Below, in pieces: positions 26,101-38,429 of a stretch of DNA of 64,000 bases. The stretch is from Lepisosteus oculatus (lineage: Eukaryota > Chordata > Actinopteri > Semionotiformes > Lepisosteidae). The stretch's first letter is position 1; the number at the start of each line of letters is the position of its first letter. The notes under the pieces are model-generated. The model saw only the letters and a list, made by a program, of their open reading frames with translations, did no database searches and was not told the DNA's origin. A program made the translations under genes and the position numbers. The stretch covers positions 23,755,148-23,819,147 of the forward strand of contig NC_090706.1 in NCBI RefSeq assembly GCF_040954835.1, written 5' to 3'.

Positions 26101-27341
26101 TTTATATCTGTCCACCAGAACTGTGGAGGTGGGGATTATCTTTCTTTAGTTTATTTTTACTGGTAGTTGTGATGAACCTTACTTTTAATCTTATTCTATT
26201 CATGTAAATGTTTTTTTTAGATTTGTAGGTGATTGGTGACTGAAGTAAGGTTCAAACACATAGCACTGCAGAGGAGGTTTGAGCTGCTATAGTACACTGT
26301 GGTTAAGGCAGTAGAGCACTAATGTTGGAGTATTTTTATAAGTGTTTTCAAGCTGAACTCTGTTTGTTTTCAGGCATTAATGACAGATGAAACCATTGGA
26401 AATGTGCCTATCTTGATCCTTGGTAACAAGATTGACAGACCAGAAGCCATCAGTGAAGAGAAGTTACGAGAACTGTTTGGGTTATATGGACAGACAACAG
26501 GCAAGGTAATGAGAGCACATTTCTCACTCAGACCTGGTCATGTGTTTTTCTGTACTTTTACAATAAATGTATTGTACTTTTTTTCAGAATTAAAGTAGCA
26601 ACATAACACATTTAGGGCATAGCAATATTTCAGATGAACATGATCATCCATCCATTTTCTGACCGCTTCTTCCAGTTCATGGTTGTGGGGAAGCTGGAGC
26701 GTGTACAGCAAACAATGGGCACAAAGCAGAGTGCACCCTGTTCAGAGCACCAGTCCATTGCAAGGCTGACACACACTCACACACATCAGTGCCAATTATC
26801 ATTGAAGCTACTTACCTACCAGCATGTCTTTGGACTGTCGGATGAAACCAGAGCACCCAGAGAAACCCATGCAAACAGAGGGAGAGCATACAAACTCCAC
26901 ACAGATAGCACCTCAGGTCCAGAATTGAACCCAGGGCCCCAAAACTGTGAGGCAGCAAAACTAACTAGCGCCATCATGCAGCCCGAACGTTATCATGAAA
27001 ATAGATTTATGGATCTCATTTCCCATTCCGAATGTGTATCCTTTTATTTTTAAGCTGTGCTTGATATTTTCTAAGCTATGCTTGATATGGGTGCTTGATA
27101 TGTTTCTTAGCTGCACCTATTAGGATGTTTAATACTTTTATGCAGAAATAGAAGCACAGCTGTCTAGGTAATGCTCATTACCATTTTGTGCCCAATCTAA
27201 TTTTAGGATTTTTCCATTTTTTAGGGCAACGTTCCATTGAAGGAGCTGAATACGAGACCACTAGAAGTGTTTATGTGCAGTGTGCTGAAGAGACAGGGTT
27301 ACGGCGAGGGGTTCCGCTGGCTGGCCCAATACATCGACTGA
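23162..27341 (+). CDS. SAR1B: SAR1B, small GTPase that initiates COPII coat assembly
   Basis: Six coding exons (23162-23219, 24113-24232, 25264-25329, 25439-25542, 26374-26505, 27225-27341) join in phase to 597 nt, or 198 residues plus stop, exactly the SAR1 length. GTP-loaded Sar1 inserts its N-terminal helix in the ER membrane and recruits Sec23/Sec24. Visible motifs are the [15 protein letters not shown] membrane-anchoring N-terminus, the P-loop GLDNAGKT (32-39), DLGGH (75-79, with catalytic His79), NKID (134-137) and the C-terminal YID. All introns are GT-AG. SAR1A is close in sequence, and parts of this protein (for example VELD, GNV) are A-like; the neighbours SEC24A and JADE2 favour SAR1B. 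The exon at 23155 begins with seven untranslated bases. Confidence 0.97.
24825..25195 (+). repeat. Interspersed repeat R1, long copy in SAR1B intron
   Basis: Longest R1 copy in the window. It starts near CCAGCCATCCATTTTCTAAC and runs through the GGAAGGGACGCCAGTCCATC block to the CAACTCCACAC-like and GCCACCCTG end. It lies in sense orientation between SAR1B coding exons 2 and 3. The open frames on both strands here are repeat-derived, not genes. Confidence 0.7.
25640..25715 (+). repeat. 5S-derived SINE head fragment
   Basis: Contains CACCCTGCAACTC and, 22 bp later, GAAGCTAAGCAGG. These correspond to conserved blocks of 5S rRNA, including its internal A-box region, but with many changes. It is not a functional 5S gene; the termini and C-block are missing. 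A body-like segment at 28320-28790 and a tail at 32210-32335 look like other parts of the same SINE family. Confidence 0.45.
26645..26990 (+). repeat. Interspersed repeat R1, copy in last SAR1B intron
   Basis: The ordered R1 blocks are present: CATCCATTTTCTGACCGCTT, AACAATGGGCACAAAGCAGAG, CCAGTCCATTGCAAGGCTG and GAGCATACAAACTCCACACAG. It lies between SAR1B coding exons 5 and 6. Confidence 0.7.
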
Positions 27342-27830
27342 GCCAGTGTTCTGGAGCCTTGGGAGGAATCCCAGTTCACCACATTTGATCCCATGTCTGG
27401 TTATAAAGTTTGCCTCTGCTGTTGAAACATGTACAACACGAACCCAATAGACTTTTATTGGTTGAACATTTGGTTATAAAATTGACATTTTTCTAGAAGA
27501 ATAATATAGCATCAACCGTGCTAAACATTTTAAGTCCGAGCCGTTGAAAAAAAGAGAATACCTGTTTTTTTCTGAGCAGTTTGTATGCGTGAACGTCGAA
27601 ACATGTTAACTCTGTAATCCCACTGGATGACTCTTTTTAAACAGCCTTTCTTGGCATCAGTTCCCAAAACCATACAAAAGAGTGAAAGAGAAACGTGGTA
27701 GTTGTATGCAGCTGAATGCACTTTTTTTAACAGGAGAGATGACAGACATGCGACTAGTATTTAATGTTCAATTTTTATGTTGTTTTTTTTTTGGAGCTAT
27801 TTGGTTTCAATAAACCTAGAATATGTAACC
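27342..27830 (+). other. SAR1B: SAR1B 3' UTR with proximal poly(A) signal
   Basis: Begins after the TGA at 27339-27341. A canonical AATAAA lies at 27809-27814. Further AATAAA hexamers at 27983-27988 and 29256-29261 could give longer 3' UTR forms. Which are used cannot be told from sequence. Confidence 0.6.
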
Positions 27831-28319
27831 ACGTATACATCTGTTACTTTGAAAAAATTATTTCTGTTAGATTTTCTAGCTGCATGATGCCTTAAGTCAG
27901 ACCATATCTGCCCCTGCCCATTTGATGTAATTAAAACCAATCAAAAAGTTATTTTGTTATTCTTCTTTGAATATGAAGATACAATAAACTATTTGGCATT
28001 TAGGATACAGGTTTGCTTTAAAGTAACCACTGTTTTCTGCTTACACATTCCAATGTGAGTGCCAGGTTTTATGTTTGCCTGAAGTGAACAGGCATCCTTG
28101 GTGTCTTGACAGAAGTCTAAAGATTGCACAACTTTAATGAGGGTAAGCTCTGTCACTTGTTAAAGTGAATACTGATCTGCCACAAACCAATTCACTTCAT
28201 GGAATATTAATGTTAGGAGTGTGAATGGAGTTTTTTAAAGGTAACTTGTTTTTTAATGCATTAGCTGTCAAACTGGTTAATTGCTTATATATGGTTGTAA
28301 TATTTTACTACACCCTGAA

Positions 28320-28790
28320 AAGGTTTTGCCTGTTGGTGTACCAGTAGATGGCACCCTTCCTCCTGGACAACAGTTCTCAAAGCTAATGCCCCATTGTGGT
28401 GACCAAGGAGGTTGTGATTTGGGATGTGTTGTACTACAGATGACATGTTAAATCAAAATCCTTTGAACGTAGTCATTAAAGATCACATGTCTCTTTTCGA
28501 CAGAGTTGTTGTATTAACTCCTATACCTGGGATACGTTCCGCTCTGGATATGCATAGTGGCTTTCCTGAAGTTCACCTTTAATATATTTGGTGAAGCAAG
28601 TTCTCCCCTCATTACCTGCACAGATGTGTCATGAGGCTGGTGTCGCATCATAGCTGCTGGGTGTTACCCAGGTTGGTTCTGCACTTCAGTGGTGAATGTT
28701 GCGAGTCTCCTGCTACATATGTAAAGGTCTTTGATATCCTTCATGATGGAAAAACCACATAAAAGCGTGGAATACTGCCATGCTATACCT
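28320..28790 (+). repeat. Diverged SINE body (5S-SINE family)
   Basis: Old copy of a dispersed element. It contains CCAGTAGATGGCACCCTTCC, a CTAATGCCCCATTGTGG block, a GTCATTAAAGATC block, and a GGTGTCGCATCATAGCTGCT segment near the end. A similar 3' end, better preserved, is at 32210-32335. Extent and family are judged by eye. Confidence 0.4.
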
Positions 28791-28799
28791 TCTTTTTTA

Positions 28800-31700
28800 A
28801 AACAACATTACTAAGATGTTGTCCTTTGAATAGAATGGTTCTGCAAATTCAGGCCAGGTTACAGGCCACTGCTAAATTTAAGTAGTTCCTTGGTCATGTA
28901 GAGAACAGACAAATGTGGTATTACTTAAACAAGAAAGTATGACGATGGAATTAAATGTGTTAAAACTTCCAATTTTGCTGAGTGGAGCACCCGTTAGTCA
29001 TTGGTGTTGTTTCCGTTTCTGTGTAACACATAATGCATGCATTTTATGTTAAGAAAACTGGCACCTTAAAAAAAAATACAAAAAGGGGGATTGACTATAT
29101 AAAACAAACCAAAGGCTCAAATTATAATTAAAACAGAAATGTTGTTGGGGTGGTTTGGAAACATCTCTAAACTAAAAACAATTCTTGTCTGTTTCACGAG
29201 TACTTTTCATTTAGAAAAACGTCTTCATGTCAGATTGTGCTAAATCTTTGCAATTAATAAATTGCCTTTCTTTGGTGGACAGCTGGTGCTTGATTATTCT
29301 GGTGGCTTTCATGACAAGTAGGTGATACAGCACCGAGCTCCAGTACAGTATGATGTTACAAAGGGCATAAAACCTTTTTTGAAGAACATATTTCCCCCTT
29401 TTTAAACGTTACAGGGGTTAAAACTGTGTCGTTGGGATGCTCTTCTGTCATGAACCTCTGTGTTCCAGGCATAACCATTATGAAGTAACGTATCGTTTCC
29501 TTTGTGTGGCGGCCTTGTACCGCATTTTTCCCCCAGCAGGTGGAAGCCGTTTATTTGGGTATATTTGTACGTTGGCAACGTTTACCGTGTCTCTTGCGGG
29601 AGTTCTGCCTCTTGTGCAGGTGTTTGATAGAAGCTATTGACTCACAAATCCAAACCACGGCGGTAGTTTTCAAACTTTGCTCAGATTCTAAGCGAGTCGG
29701 GTACTGCGCGTACCCTTTCAGTAACATGTCAATAAAAGAGATCAATTATTTTCTCTCTTTATATGATATTATCTATTGGAGTGACAGAATTACCTCATAC
29801 AAGGTTAAACTATTTGCACAACCGACTATAACATTTAATAAAATAATTATTTAATTTAGTGGGATTTAAGTCATATCAGTGCATAAAAATGCAGTCTTGG
29901 TTTACATACGTGATGCACAATTTTTCTCCGAAAGCACAAAGAGATTTACTGAAGTTCTTGGTTCCTTGAAAAGGACCTAAGCACAGCGGGTTTTCCTGTG
30001 GCAATTCCTCGCCCATGTAACAGAGGTGTGATTTCTATTCTAAGATCTGTAAACAAGTAGCGGTTAAAAAGAGCTTACCTAAATTATAACTCGTAGAATT
30101 CTGCACCATGAACATGCAATTAGTTGGATAACCTCCATCTTAGTGGAGAAAACCCGTATTTTTCAATTGCTTTTTATGGGAACTGCATTATTTCTTTCGT
30201 GAAAACCCTTTCCTAAATACACTTCGATCGCCTAACCTAATATATTTCCAATTACCATCACTACGTGTTTCACGAGTAAGCGAAAAGAGCAATTATTCCT
30301 TATTCGTCCGCTATTAACAAAAATATAAAAAATTATATGGTTAATTATTCAAAGGTAAACTTTTATTAACAAACAGTATCTGACTATAATATTCTAAACA
30401 TTTGGAAATAATAAGTAAATAAGTACTATGATAAATGTAACACAAAATCTGATTGTTACATATTGCATAATCAAAATAGCTTTTGAAAAGAAATATTGCC
30501 TTACTAGTTTAGCTACATCTTTTTTAACATTTCACCAATGAAAGAAATGTGCATTTACAAAAACATAACATTTTAGTTTAAATATTTTATTATTTGAACT
30601 GTAAATATTTTTTTCAATTGATGTTTTCGGAATTTGGTTAGATAATGTGATATATCTTCTGTTGTCTATTATTTGAATGAAAATTAACAGGTGTGTGCTT
30701 TGCGAAACTGATGGCATTTCTTTTCGATTCCTGTGACTGCGAACGGGATTGAAGTGGAAGTTTTGGAGTTAGTGTGCGAGACGATACCTATATGACTTTT
30801 GGATCCAATAAAAAAAATGAAAAATCGTCAACAGGTTCAAATGGCGCTCGAAATAACGTAAAAATATCATTTCACCGATCTGTTTTTAGCCTTTTGGAAA
30901 CACAATTTTAACTGTTATACAGGACCGTTGTGCATTGCACTAACATGTTTTTCCTGGCGGGTCCGATAGAGGGCAGTATGAACACAGTTTTAAGAAAACT
31001 CTTTTGGACTACATAATCAGTACAGTGAGGTAACAGAGATTCAGCTCTGATGGAAAAAATAACATTTGCACACCAAATACAAAGAACTGTTCCATTGTGA
31101 AAATTTAATTCACCAAAATTTAAATAAATGGATTTATTCTGTCAGATGTTTATAATTCGGTACACTGCTGTTTGCAGGGGAAATAATCCTTGAATTAACC
31201 AATCACTAATGATTGTCCATATAATTATATATAATATACAATTGTATGCTAACAACCTATTGGATACCCTTTATGAGGACACCAGGGAATGATTTATGTT
31301 TATTCTGTTAGTACAAAAAAAACGAATAGTTGTTGTCTGAATATTTTAATTCCTGGGAGTCTTGTTGAATGACCCTACTTCTCCACTAAACTTCGGTCTT
31401 CCATCTCAGCAAATCAAACATACAGACCCCTAATGCCATTCTAGTAGAGGTGATTACTATTGCAAAAGCCAGCAGTCCCAAAGATTCCACAGCAGTTTCT
31501 TAATGCAGTGCAGTACTGGAAACATATCGAGGCATCTTCTTTTTTCTGGGTCCGAAAGCCCTCTGGTGTTTTGTATCAGGTACACACATTGACAGAGGCA
31601 CTTACAGAGGGCACTGGTGACCTTTCTTCCTGTGAGTTTCTCTGCTGAAATAGCTGTGGCCTGGATGTTTGCAATCTGTCTCTGTCCCCTGGAAGAGTAC

Positions 31701-32045
31701 TGTCCTGCTTGCAAGCTGAATGATGTGGTACTTCAAACAGCTTCAGTCTGCAGGTGTTCTGGTTTTCTGGTATCTCCACAAAAACCTCTCCTTCCATCCT
31801 GGGTCTTTTTGACGAAATTATCTGGTGTGCACTATTTACTGGCGTTTTATATATTTGTCATTTTTGTTTTATTTTTAAAAGCAGAAAGTCCTGGTTTTTG
31901 TGAATTCCAGGTGAGTGACTCTGTAGCAGCAGATCTATGAAAAATGGAGAGCAAGAGAACAGGCAAATTAAAATATTGAAATCAGCACAGCTACCTGGCT
32001 GATTTCAGAATCTGAAATCTGAAACATCAAAATCTAAATGTAAAA
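28800..32045. other. Intergenic, no supported gene
   Basis: Low-complexity and AT-rich noncoding DNA downstream of SAR1B. It may include distal SAR1B 3' UTR up to 29261. The open frames here (for example 29504-29854 plus and 31617-31940 plus) have no domain, start context or splice structure that I recognise. Confidence 0.5.
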
Positions 32046-32047
32046 AA

Positions 32048-32115
32048 GGTACATCGCCGCTTCCGCCTCAGGTCGGCCCCCCACCGCTAGGGACTCGAAC
32101 CCGGGCGTTACAATA
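32048..32115 (-). repeat. tRNA-derived SINE remnant (B box only)
   Basis: The reverse strand carries GGGTTCGAGTCCCTAG, a good polymerase III B box, but no A box or acceptor stem at tRNA spacing. It is therefore probably a broken SINE head or tRNA relic, not a gene. Confidence 0.45.
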
Positions 32116-32209
32116 TTCACAAAGCAACTTTTGATTCCATGATTAATAACTCGTGATTTTATACATGACTGCATATGAAATATACTTGCATGCACCTGTC
32201 CTTACAATA

Positions 32210-32335
32210 TGTGCAGGTGGTGCTGCAGGTGGTGGTGGAGGTGAGTTCACATTACCTGTAAAACACTTGAGTGGAGTGTCCAGAAAAGCCCTATATAAGT
32301 GTAAGCAATTATTATAATTATTATTAATTATATGT
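32210..32335 (+). repeat. SINE 3' tail (5S-SINE family)
   Basis: Contains GGTGGTGGTGGAGGTGAGTT and GAGTGGAGTGTCCAGAAAAG, then CCTATATAAGTGTAAGCAAT, and ends in ATT-rich repeats. The order resembles the end of the element at 28320-28790. Truncated at its 5' side. Confidence 0.55.
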
Positions 32336-32339
32336 ATTT

Positions 32340-34820
32340 GAAGATAAGTGGCTACCCAATAAACAACATTTCAGATTTTTGCCCTATTTTGGTACTTTAG
32401 TATTAGAATCAGTACAAATTCCTTGTCTTGAATAATATTGCAATTAATTATTAAATTAAAATACAATTATTCTGTCTTTTTGTGTAATGAATGTGATGAC
32501 AATTTTCTCCAAGGAATGATTTTTTTTCCTTTAGTGAGACTTCTCTAACTCTAAGTCCACTGTATTTCTTATTTCTTCAGTACAAGCTTGTCTCCTTGTT
32601 CAGAGTTCTTGATTTCTCTTCTAAAGGAGTTTGTAACAGACTTTCGGGAGGGATAACAGCAGCCAATCAGTTCAATCAGACTTGGCTGGCAGGATTTTGC
32701 AATCACTCCTGATGCCATTTCCTCTCCCAGAACATTATCAACACTGTATGTGATCCTCTTCTCTGCCACCCACATCTTTTTCATCCCACCTCCACCCCAT
32801 CACCACCTCCACACCTACCCTTGAGGATACCAGCCTTCTCCTCTGGCCAAAAGGTCAGCCCTCAGCCAAGCAGGTTAAACCAAATTTTCACAAAACACTC
32901 CATAATCCTTTCAGAACACTTTATTCTTGGGTGTTGTTATTCCTAGTAAATTCTAGTTGCAAATCATTTTAGAAAACCTGTTAAGAGGGGAAACATATTC
33001 TTGTATATATCCTGTTTGAAATACATTCGCCTACTTACAGAGCTTCTTACCTTGACTTTCTGTCACTGCCAGGGAGAAGCTGGTGAAGTGCGGTGGCTGT
33101 TTTTGAGATGAGCAGCTCTCTGAACAGATGTGACCGCATTATCACTGTTTCAGTTTGTCTCACTCCAAATGTGTCATGCAAGCAGTTTCCAAAGACTTAC
33201 TATTCAAGCTCAAGCTCCCTGAGGCAAATGTTTTTCCCTGAAGAGTTTAACGGAAGTCATAATTTTACTTCAGATTTATAATATGTCCAGCACGTACATA
33301 TTACAAACAAAAAGACATAAAGCATGCACTGAGTGCTCCTTGGCTGAAAGGTTCAACAGTATGCAGTATTGTATTGGGGAGCTGGAGCAAACAATTAACA
33401 TGAGAGAAGAAATTTAAACACAGACAAAACAAAATCACATCACTACAATTTATTATCTAATATAGGCCATGTTATATTATGTATATTATACAGGAAGCAC
33501 ACACTTCCTGTAACACGTATTTGCACAAAACATTACTGAGGTTCGATCTCAGAGGCTCCCATGCTTGTATCTCATTGTTAGAGTATCACACTGCCCTTGT
33601 CATATTCACCCTTCCTGTCCACTCAATGTGCCCAGTCATACACTTGCAAAGTATGTGAAAATCACTTCCTTAAAAGTTCAGTGCATCCACTAAAGCCTAC
33701 GAGTATGGCACCTGATAAAAATGAAAAACAAAGAAAATCTAATCTTTTTTATTTTTTATTTTTTTATTTTTTTATTTTTTGAAAATAGAAAAAAATGCTC
33801 AATGATGTTTATGACAACTAATGCTATTCACCTTACCACATAGGGTAAAACAAGGAACTGTCAATTAGCTCCTCTGCGACTCACTAACTGAATCATTTTT
33901 CTAATGAGTTGCAGAAATGTGCAGGAGATTTAGCACCAACTGGACTACTGGCACATCCCTGACTGCAAAGCTCTAGGTGCCTAGGACATCACAGGGATCT
34001 CAGTTTCAAAAGCAGCCAAGATAGCCCAAATCCCATGCATACCATACTATCTGGTTGCACCAAGCCTGTTTAATGCCAGAAGTCACGGTCGGCTAGTGAC
34101 AACAGGGTCACAGTATGCTCATGTTACAGGAATTCAGTTGGCTAGTGACACAGGGGTCACAGTCAGCTGCAGGACTCCCAGCATCTGAATCACAGCCCTC
34201 ATGGTCCAAGTCTCTTAAACCAAGTGCCTTTACTTGACTGCGCCATCTCAATCCTTTAGTTAATTAGGTATCAATATACCTAATCACTGTAGCTTACTGC
34301 AGTGTGGTAATATTTCTGCTAATAATGGAGTCATTCATTCCACATCTTTTAGAACGTTGCATTCAATTTTGGTAATAAGATGGATTACCAAACTAATACC
34401 TGGTCTTAGGAGAATGTCATACTCAGACAAATAAAGGAAACTGAACAAATACTCAGACAAAGAAAGGAAACTTTTTAGCTTGAAATGTAGACAACTTTGA
34501 AGGTGTTTCATTCACGTATTTAAAATTTAAAGGGACACTGACGAAGGCAGCTCAAGGGGATGCTTTAAAATCAGCACCAATACAGGTCCCAAGAAACATT
34601 TAGAAAGCAGAGGCAAGCATGGTGGCCCAAATGGCTATGTCTCAGTTGTTACCTTTCGTGTCTCCTTATGAAAACCATGACATACTAAATAATTTAATAA
34701 GACCAAAACAAATACCAAAAATGAAATTATTCTATGATGTCAATCTAAAGAAAATGCACTTTTAATACTCCACCAACAGTAAATGTTCATTCACCTTATT
34801 TTCTGTAACACTATATAGTA
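32340..34820. other. Intergenic, no supported gene
   Basis: No coding signal. It includes a T-rich simple repeat at about 33737-33780 and two short direct duplications: near 34091/34140 (about 49-bp period) and at 34421/34451 (30-bp period). Confidence 0.5.
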
Positions 34821-34821
34821 G

Positions 34822-35035
34822 TTTAGATAGATAGATACTTTATTGATCCCATGAGGGAAATCGCAGTGCAACAGAAGCGTAACAGTCAACACAGCACAAT
34901 GTAACGAAATGATACAATAATACAACAATACAATACATACAATACAATCAGTACAGTCAGTGAGAAGTGCACTAAGAAGAGTCCAGAATATACACAAAAA
35001 GTTGTATTGCACATTATAAATATAAATATATAGTT
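34822..35035 (-). repeat. Fish non-LTR retrotransposon 3' end, reverse copy
   Basis: Read on the minus strand it ends in TTTCCCTCATGGGATCAATA and AAGTATCTATCTATC, a well-known fish LINE 3' tail. A matching plus-strand copy occupies about 38225-38408. No coding part remains. The exact LINE family is not assigned. Confidence 0.7.
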
Positions 35036-35039
35036 TAGG

Positions 35040-37785
35040 TACTAACTATAGGTTGGTACGCATTTTCAGGAGCATATCATGAGAGATGATCCATTGAACA
35101 ATTGAACAAATATTCTGTTGTTTCACTAACTGTATTTCGTGGCTGCGCAGATATTGTAATAAATGTCTCAGCAGAAACATATCGGGAATGTAGCTACACA
35201 GTACCAGATTCTTTTCTTTTTTTTAAAAAAAAACACTTTTTTATTTTCTTACCAGTAACTCAAGGTATCTTTGTTATTCCAGGAAACATTTGAATATAAA
35301 TCTAAGAATATTTCTATTTATAGTCCTGCCACAAAGAATGCTGTGACGCAGACATGTCCTTGAGTGATGTTGTTTTTGAACAAAGCCTGCTGTTGTGCTG
35401 CATGTGGGAAATCAAATACGTTGTAACATTAAACGAGTCTGTTCAGATTATTGAAAGACTAAATATAGAAAGCAGAGTGTTAGACATTTGACAAGTAAAA
35501 CAAATTCACAACCCTGTCAACTAAACCCTGCTCAGATAGACTTGAGTAAAAGAGCAGGCTGCTTGTGTTACTGTGGCGAGATTATTTTAGAATCAGAAAT
35601 CCTCTCTTGCAGCTGTGAACGTGAACAGAGCTCCTTGTTGCGTTATCTGTCTGTACATTGTTATAAGGGAGTGTTTTTGAATTAAAAAAATTCTGAATCG
35701 GGTGGGAAATTTCTGCTGAAATACGATAAGCTGTCTTAATAAAATGTACTCCATATAGGCCTGTAGTTTTTCCATACAGCACTTAGAGCTACATGGCCAC
35801 TTTATTAACAAGAAAGTAATGTAATTCCTTTTATTGTTTCACATTTGTTATTGTATATCATTTTACAATTTTGCGTTTTGTGGTAAATGATATATCGACA
35901 TTCAAAGGAGTCTGTTTTGGGAAACACAAGCCTGGGCAGGTTTTGAAATACCATAGACTTGCTTTTTTAATAAAGAATAAAAGCTGCTGCATTTCCCTTT
36001 CTAGTATGCTAAGTATTGAATTGTTGAAACTGAAAAATAAACCCTTTCAATTTTTCAGGCCATAGGTAAAAAGTAATAGTGACTGAAGACAAAAGTGTAC
36101 TCCTAAAACTGTGGGTAGTTTGGTTGTGCTACATTCAAAAGTTCTACAAAACCACTTCACTTGAGGCAACAACATCCAAGGACTGAATGCTTTGTGAATG
36201 CTTGGAATATGTGGTGAGAAAAGGTTGGATCAACATACTTGATTAATGGGTAATGGGATCAAGCCACATTCAGACTGAGTGAACCGAGGGGGAGCTGCAA
36301 TGTGGAGATGAGGCAGATGAGGGCAGTTTGAGACAGATGCAAAGGGAGCAGTGTGAATTCAGTTTTTGTAGTTTGGTGGTGATAGTAGTTAGTTGCAGCT
36401 GTGTGAGACTGATTGTTGTTATCTCTCCTGAACTTCAGTTAATAACTTCCATTAAAAGGCTGTAAAGAGAATAAAAAGAAAAAAATAATGTATTCTCTTG
36501 TGTGACATGGGTAAGCCTAGACAAACAGTAAGGAAACCAGGGGAATAAAGGACATTGGAAGATTCATGTAGAAATTAAGTCTGATACAAATGAGCATGTC
36601 CCATAAATACATGAGAGGGTTACTAATACATTTGTCAGCTTTCCCAAAACATCTATTTTTACTATGTGATGGTGCAACCTTCCTTTAGTCACGTATCAAT
36701 GAACAACAGATGAGAATGCTCACTAAATGAAGTACACGTATTCACACTTATTCATAAAAATCATTTATGACAAACAATTCTAAATTAACAACTTTCTTTC
36801 CAGAACATTGTGGTAACACTGATTTTTTTCTGTACTATAAGATATACTTTATATGCTTTATATAATGGCAATTATATACATATTTCATTGCTCACTGTAC
36901 ATTTTTTTTAATATCCCATATCTCTTTTGCAAAGTTTTATAAACTACTGTACATGGAATGGCAAAGTGGTGTACGTTTGGGTAAAAGATGTATAACAAAA
37001 TAGTCTGCGATGAATTTAACATTCTTTTTATATACAGAGAGGCATTAAAACTCAACAAATGCTGCTGATTTATATTTTCTACCATATATCTGCACTTTTG
37101 TAATCAGTTGTTTTTATGAGACATCTCCCTGACTATAGACACTATCATCAATATGCTCACTTGCATTGGTCATCAGACATGTTGTAGGCACCAGGGATCC
37201 CTAGTGCCTGGCACAAGAGTAAGCGCCAACTGGAGAAGTGGTGCGTGTCTTGCTGATGGCACTGCAATGTGTGCCAGAAAGTTGAGAGAGTCATAGCTAG
37301 CTTGTCACAGATCACAGATGGCTGGTGAAGTGACCCATCACCCAAGTCTGTGGAGATGAAGAGTAGATCCCAGAGCTCAGCGTGTTCTCCCAATGAGTGC
37401 CTCTGCTGGTTGAGCTACTGGGAATGCCCATGGATGATGCATTTCTGAAACATATATAAAAATAGATATAGTGTATGCACCTCAGTCATTCAAGTCTTCG
37501 GACTACTGATCCCTATAGTTCCAGATGTGAGAGGTGTGAATAAAAGTCACAAAACCAGTCAACAGCACAATGTTCCCATAAAGTGTTGATGACTTTTTGC
37601 AAGGGGATTCTTAGGTGGTTAGGCAGTATTCTGACTGTTGCACCTGCTGTCTAAAGGCAATAGTTTACCCTGATCTGTCTGTCATGTGCCAGTGCTGTTA
37701 GCCAGTCATGGATGTACTGACTCTACCCTACCACTGAAGCTATGACTGGAGTTTGAAACAGTATGTTACACATCAAGCACTTGGA
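35040..37785. other. Intergenic, no supported gene
   Basis: AT-rich noncoding DNA. Open frames on both strands are short and without recognisable motifs. Confidence 0.5.
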
Positions 37786-37789
37786 TTAC

Positions 37790-37905
37790 AGTCTGGCAGG
37801 ATGGTGGTTTGCAGAGATAGGGCCCTGGCTTAAATTCTCGAACTGTGATGCTGAGTAGAGTGTGCATGTCCTTCCCATGTTTGTGCAGGTTTCCTCCAAA
37901 ATCCA
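37790..37905 (-). repeat. Interspersed repeat R1, reverse fragment
   Basis: Carries GCATGTCCTTCCCATGTTTG and CAGGTTTCCTCC. These are the reverse complements of the GGGGAGAACATACAAACTCC and GGAGGAAACT blocks of R1 elsewhere in the window. Diverged. Confidence 0.45.
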
Positions 37906-37984
37906 TATTTTTTAAAGAAAATAAACTTTAATACAGCATTGTATACAACTCTTTTAAATACTACAATTCTAACAACACAATTCT

Positions 37985-38408
37985 AAACGCATCCACAATG
38001 CATCCACCTTACGTCTGGGCAGAGGCAACATTGGCAGTGACCTGTTTCTGGACTGAACGCATTTACACATCTACTGCTACATCTGTTCTCTTTCTTTTCT
38101 TTTCCGTTTACAACCATTTTTTGTGCAATATATGCCAGGGACCCGTGCAATACATTTATATTTATATCTATATATTTACATCTATATTTATATTCATATG
38201 TGTGATACGATATTTTCTGCATACTGTTCTGTTCTAGTTTGTTCTTTGTGTGTCCGGACTGTAACTCTTTTAGTGCACCCCTCGCTGTACTGATTATATA
38301 TTGTACTATTATTATTATTGTATCATTCGTTACACTGTGGCTGTGTTGTCTGTGTTAAGCTGCTGCTGCACTGCAATTTCCCTCACGGGATCAATAAAGT
38401 ATCTATCT
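37985..38408 (+). repeat. Fish non-LTR retrotransposon 3' end, forward copy
   Basis: Ends in TTTCCCTCACGGGATCAATA and AAGTATCTATCTAA. The segment 38225-38408 matches the reverse complement of 34822-35035, including the GTGCACCCCTC / GTGCACTTCTC block and the TATTATTATTGTATCATTCG block. A TATA/TATT simple repeat lies at about 38155-38200. The 5' limit is uncertain. Confidence 0.65.
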
Positions 38409-38429
38409 AAACAATACCATTTTCACAAT

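Noticed and set aside
23162..27341. SAR1A as the identity of the GTPase
   Set aside because: Several residues are A-like, but gene neighbours and their orientation are those of SAR1B. A phylogeny would settle it.
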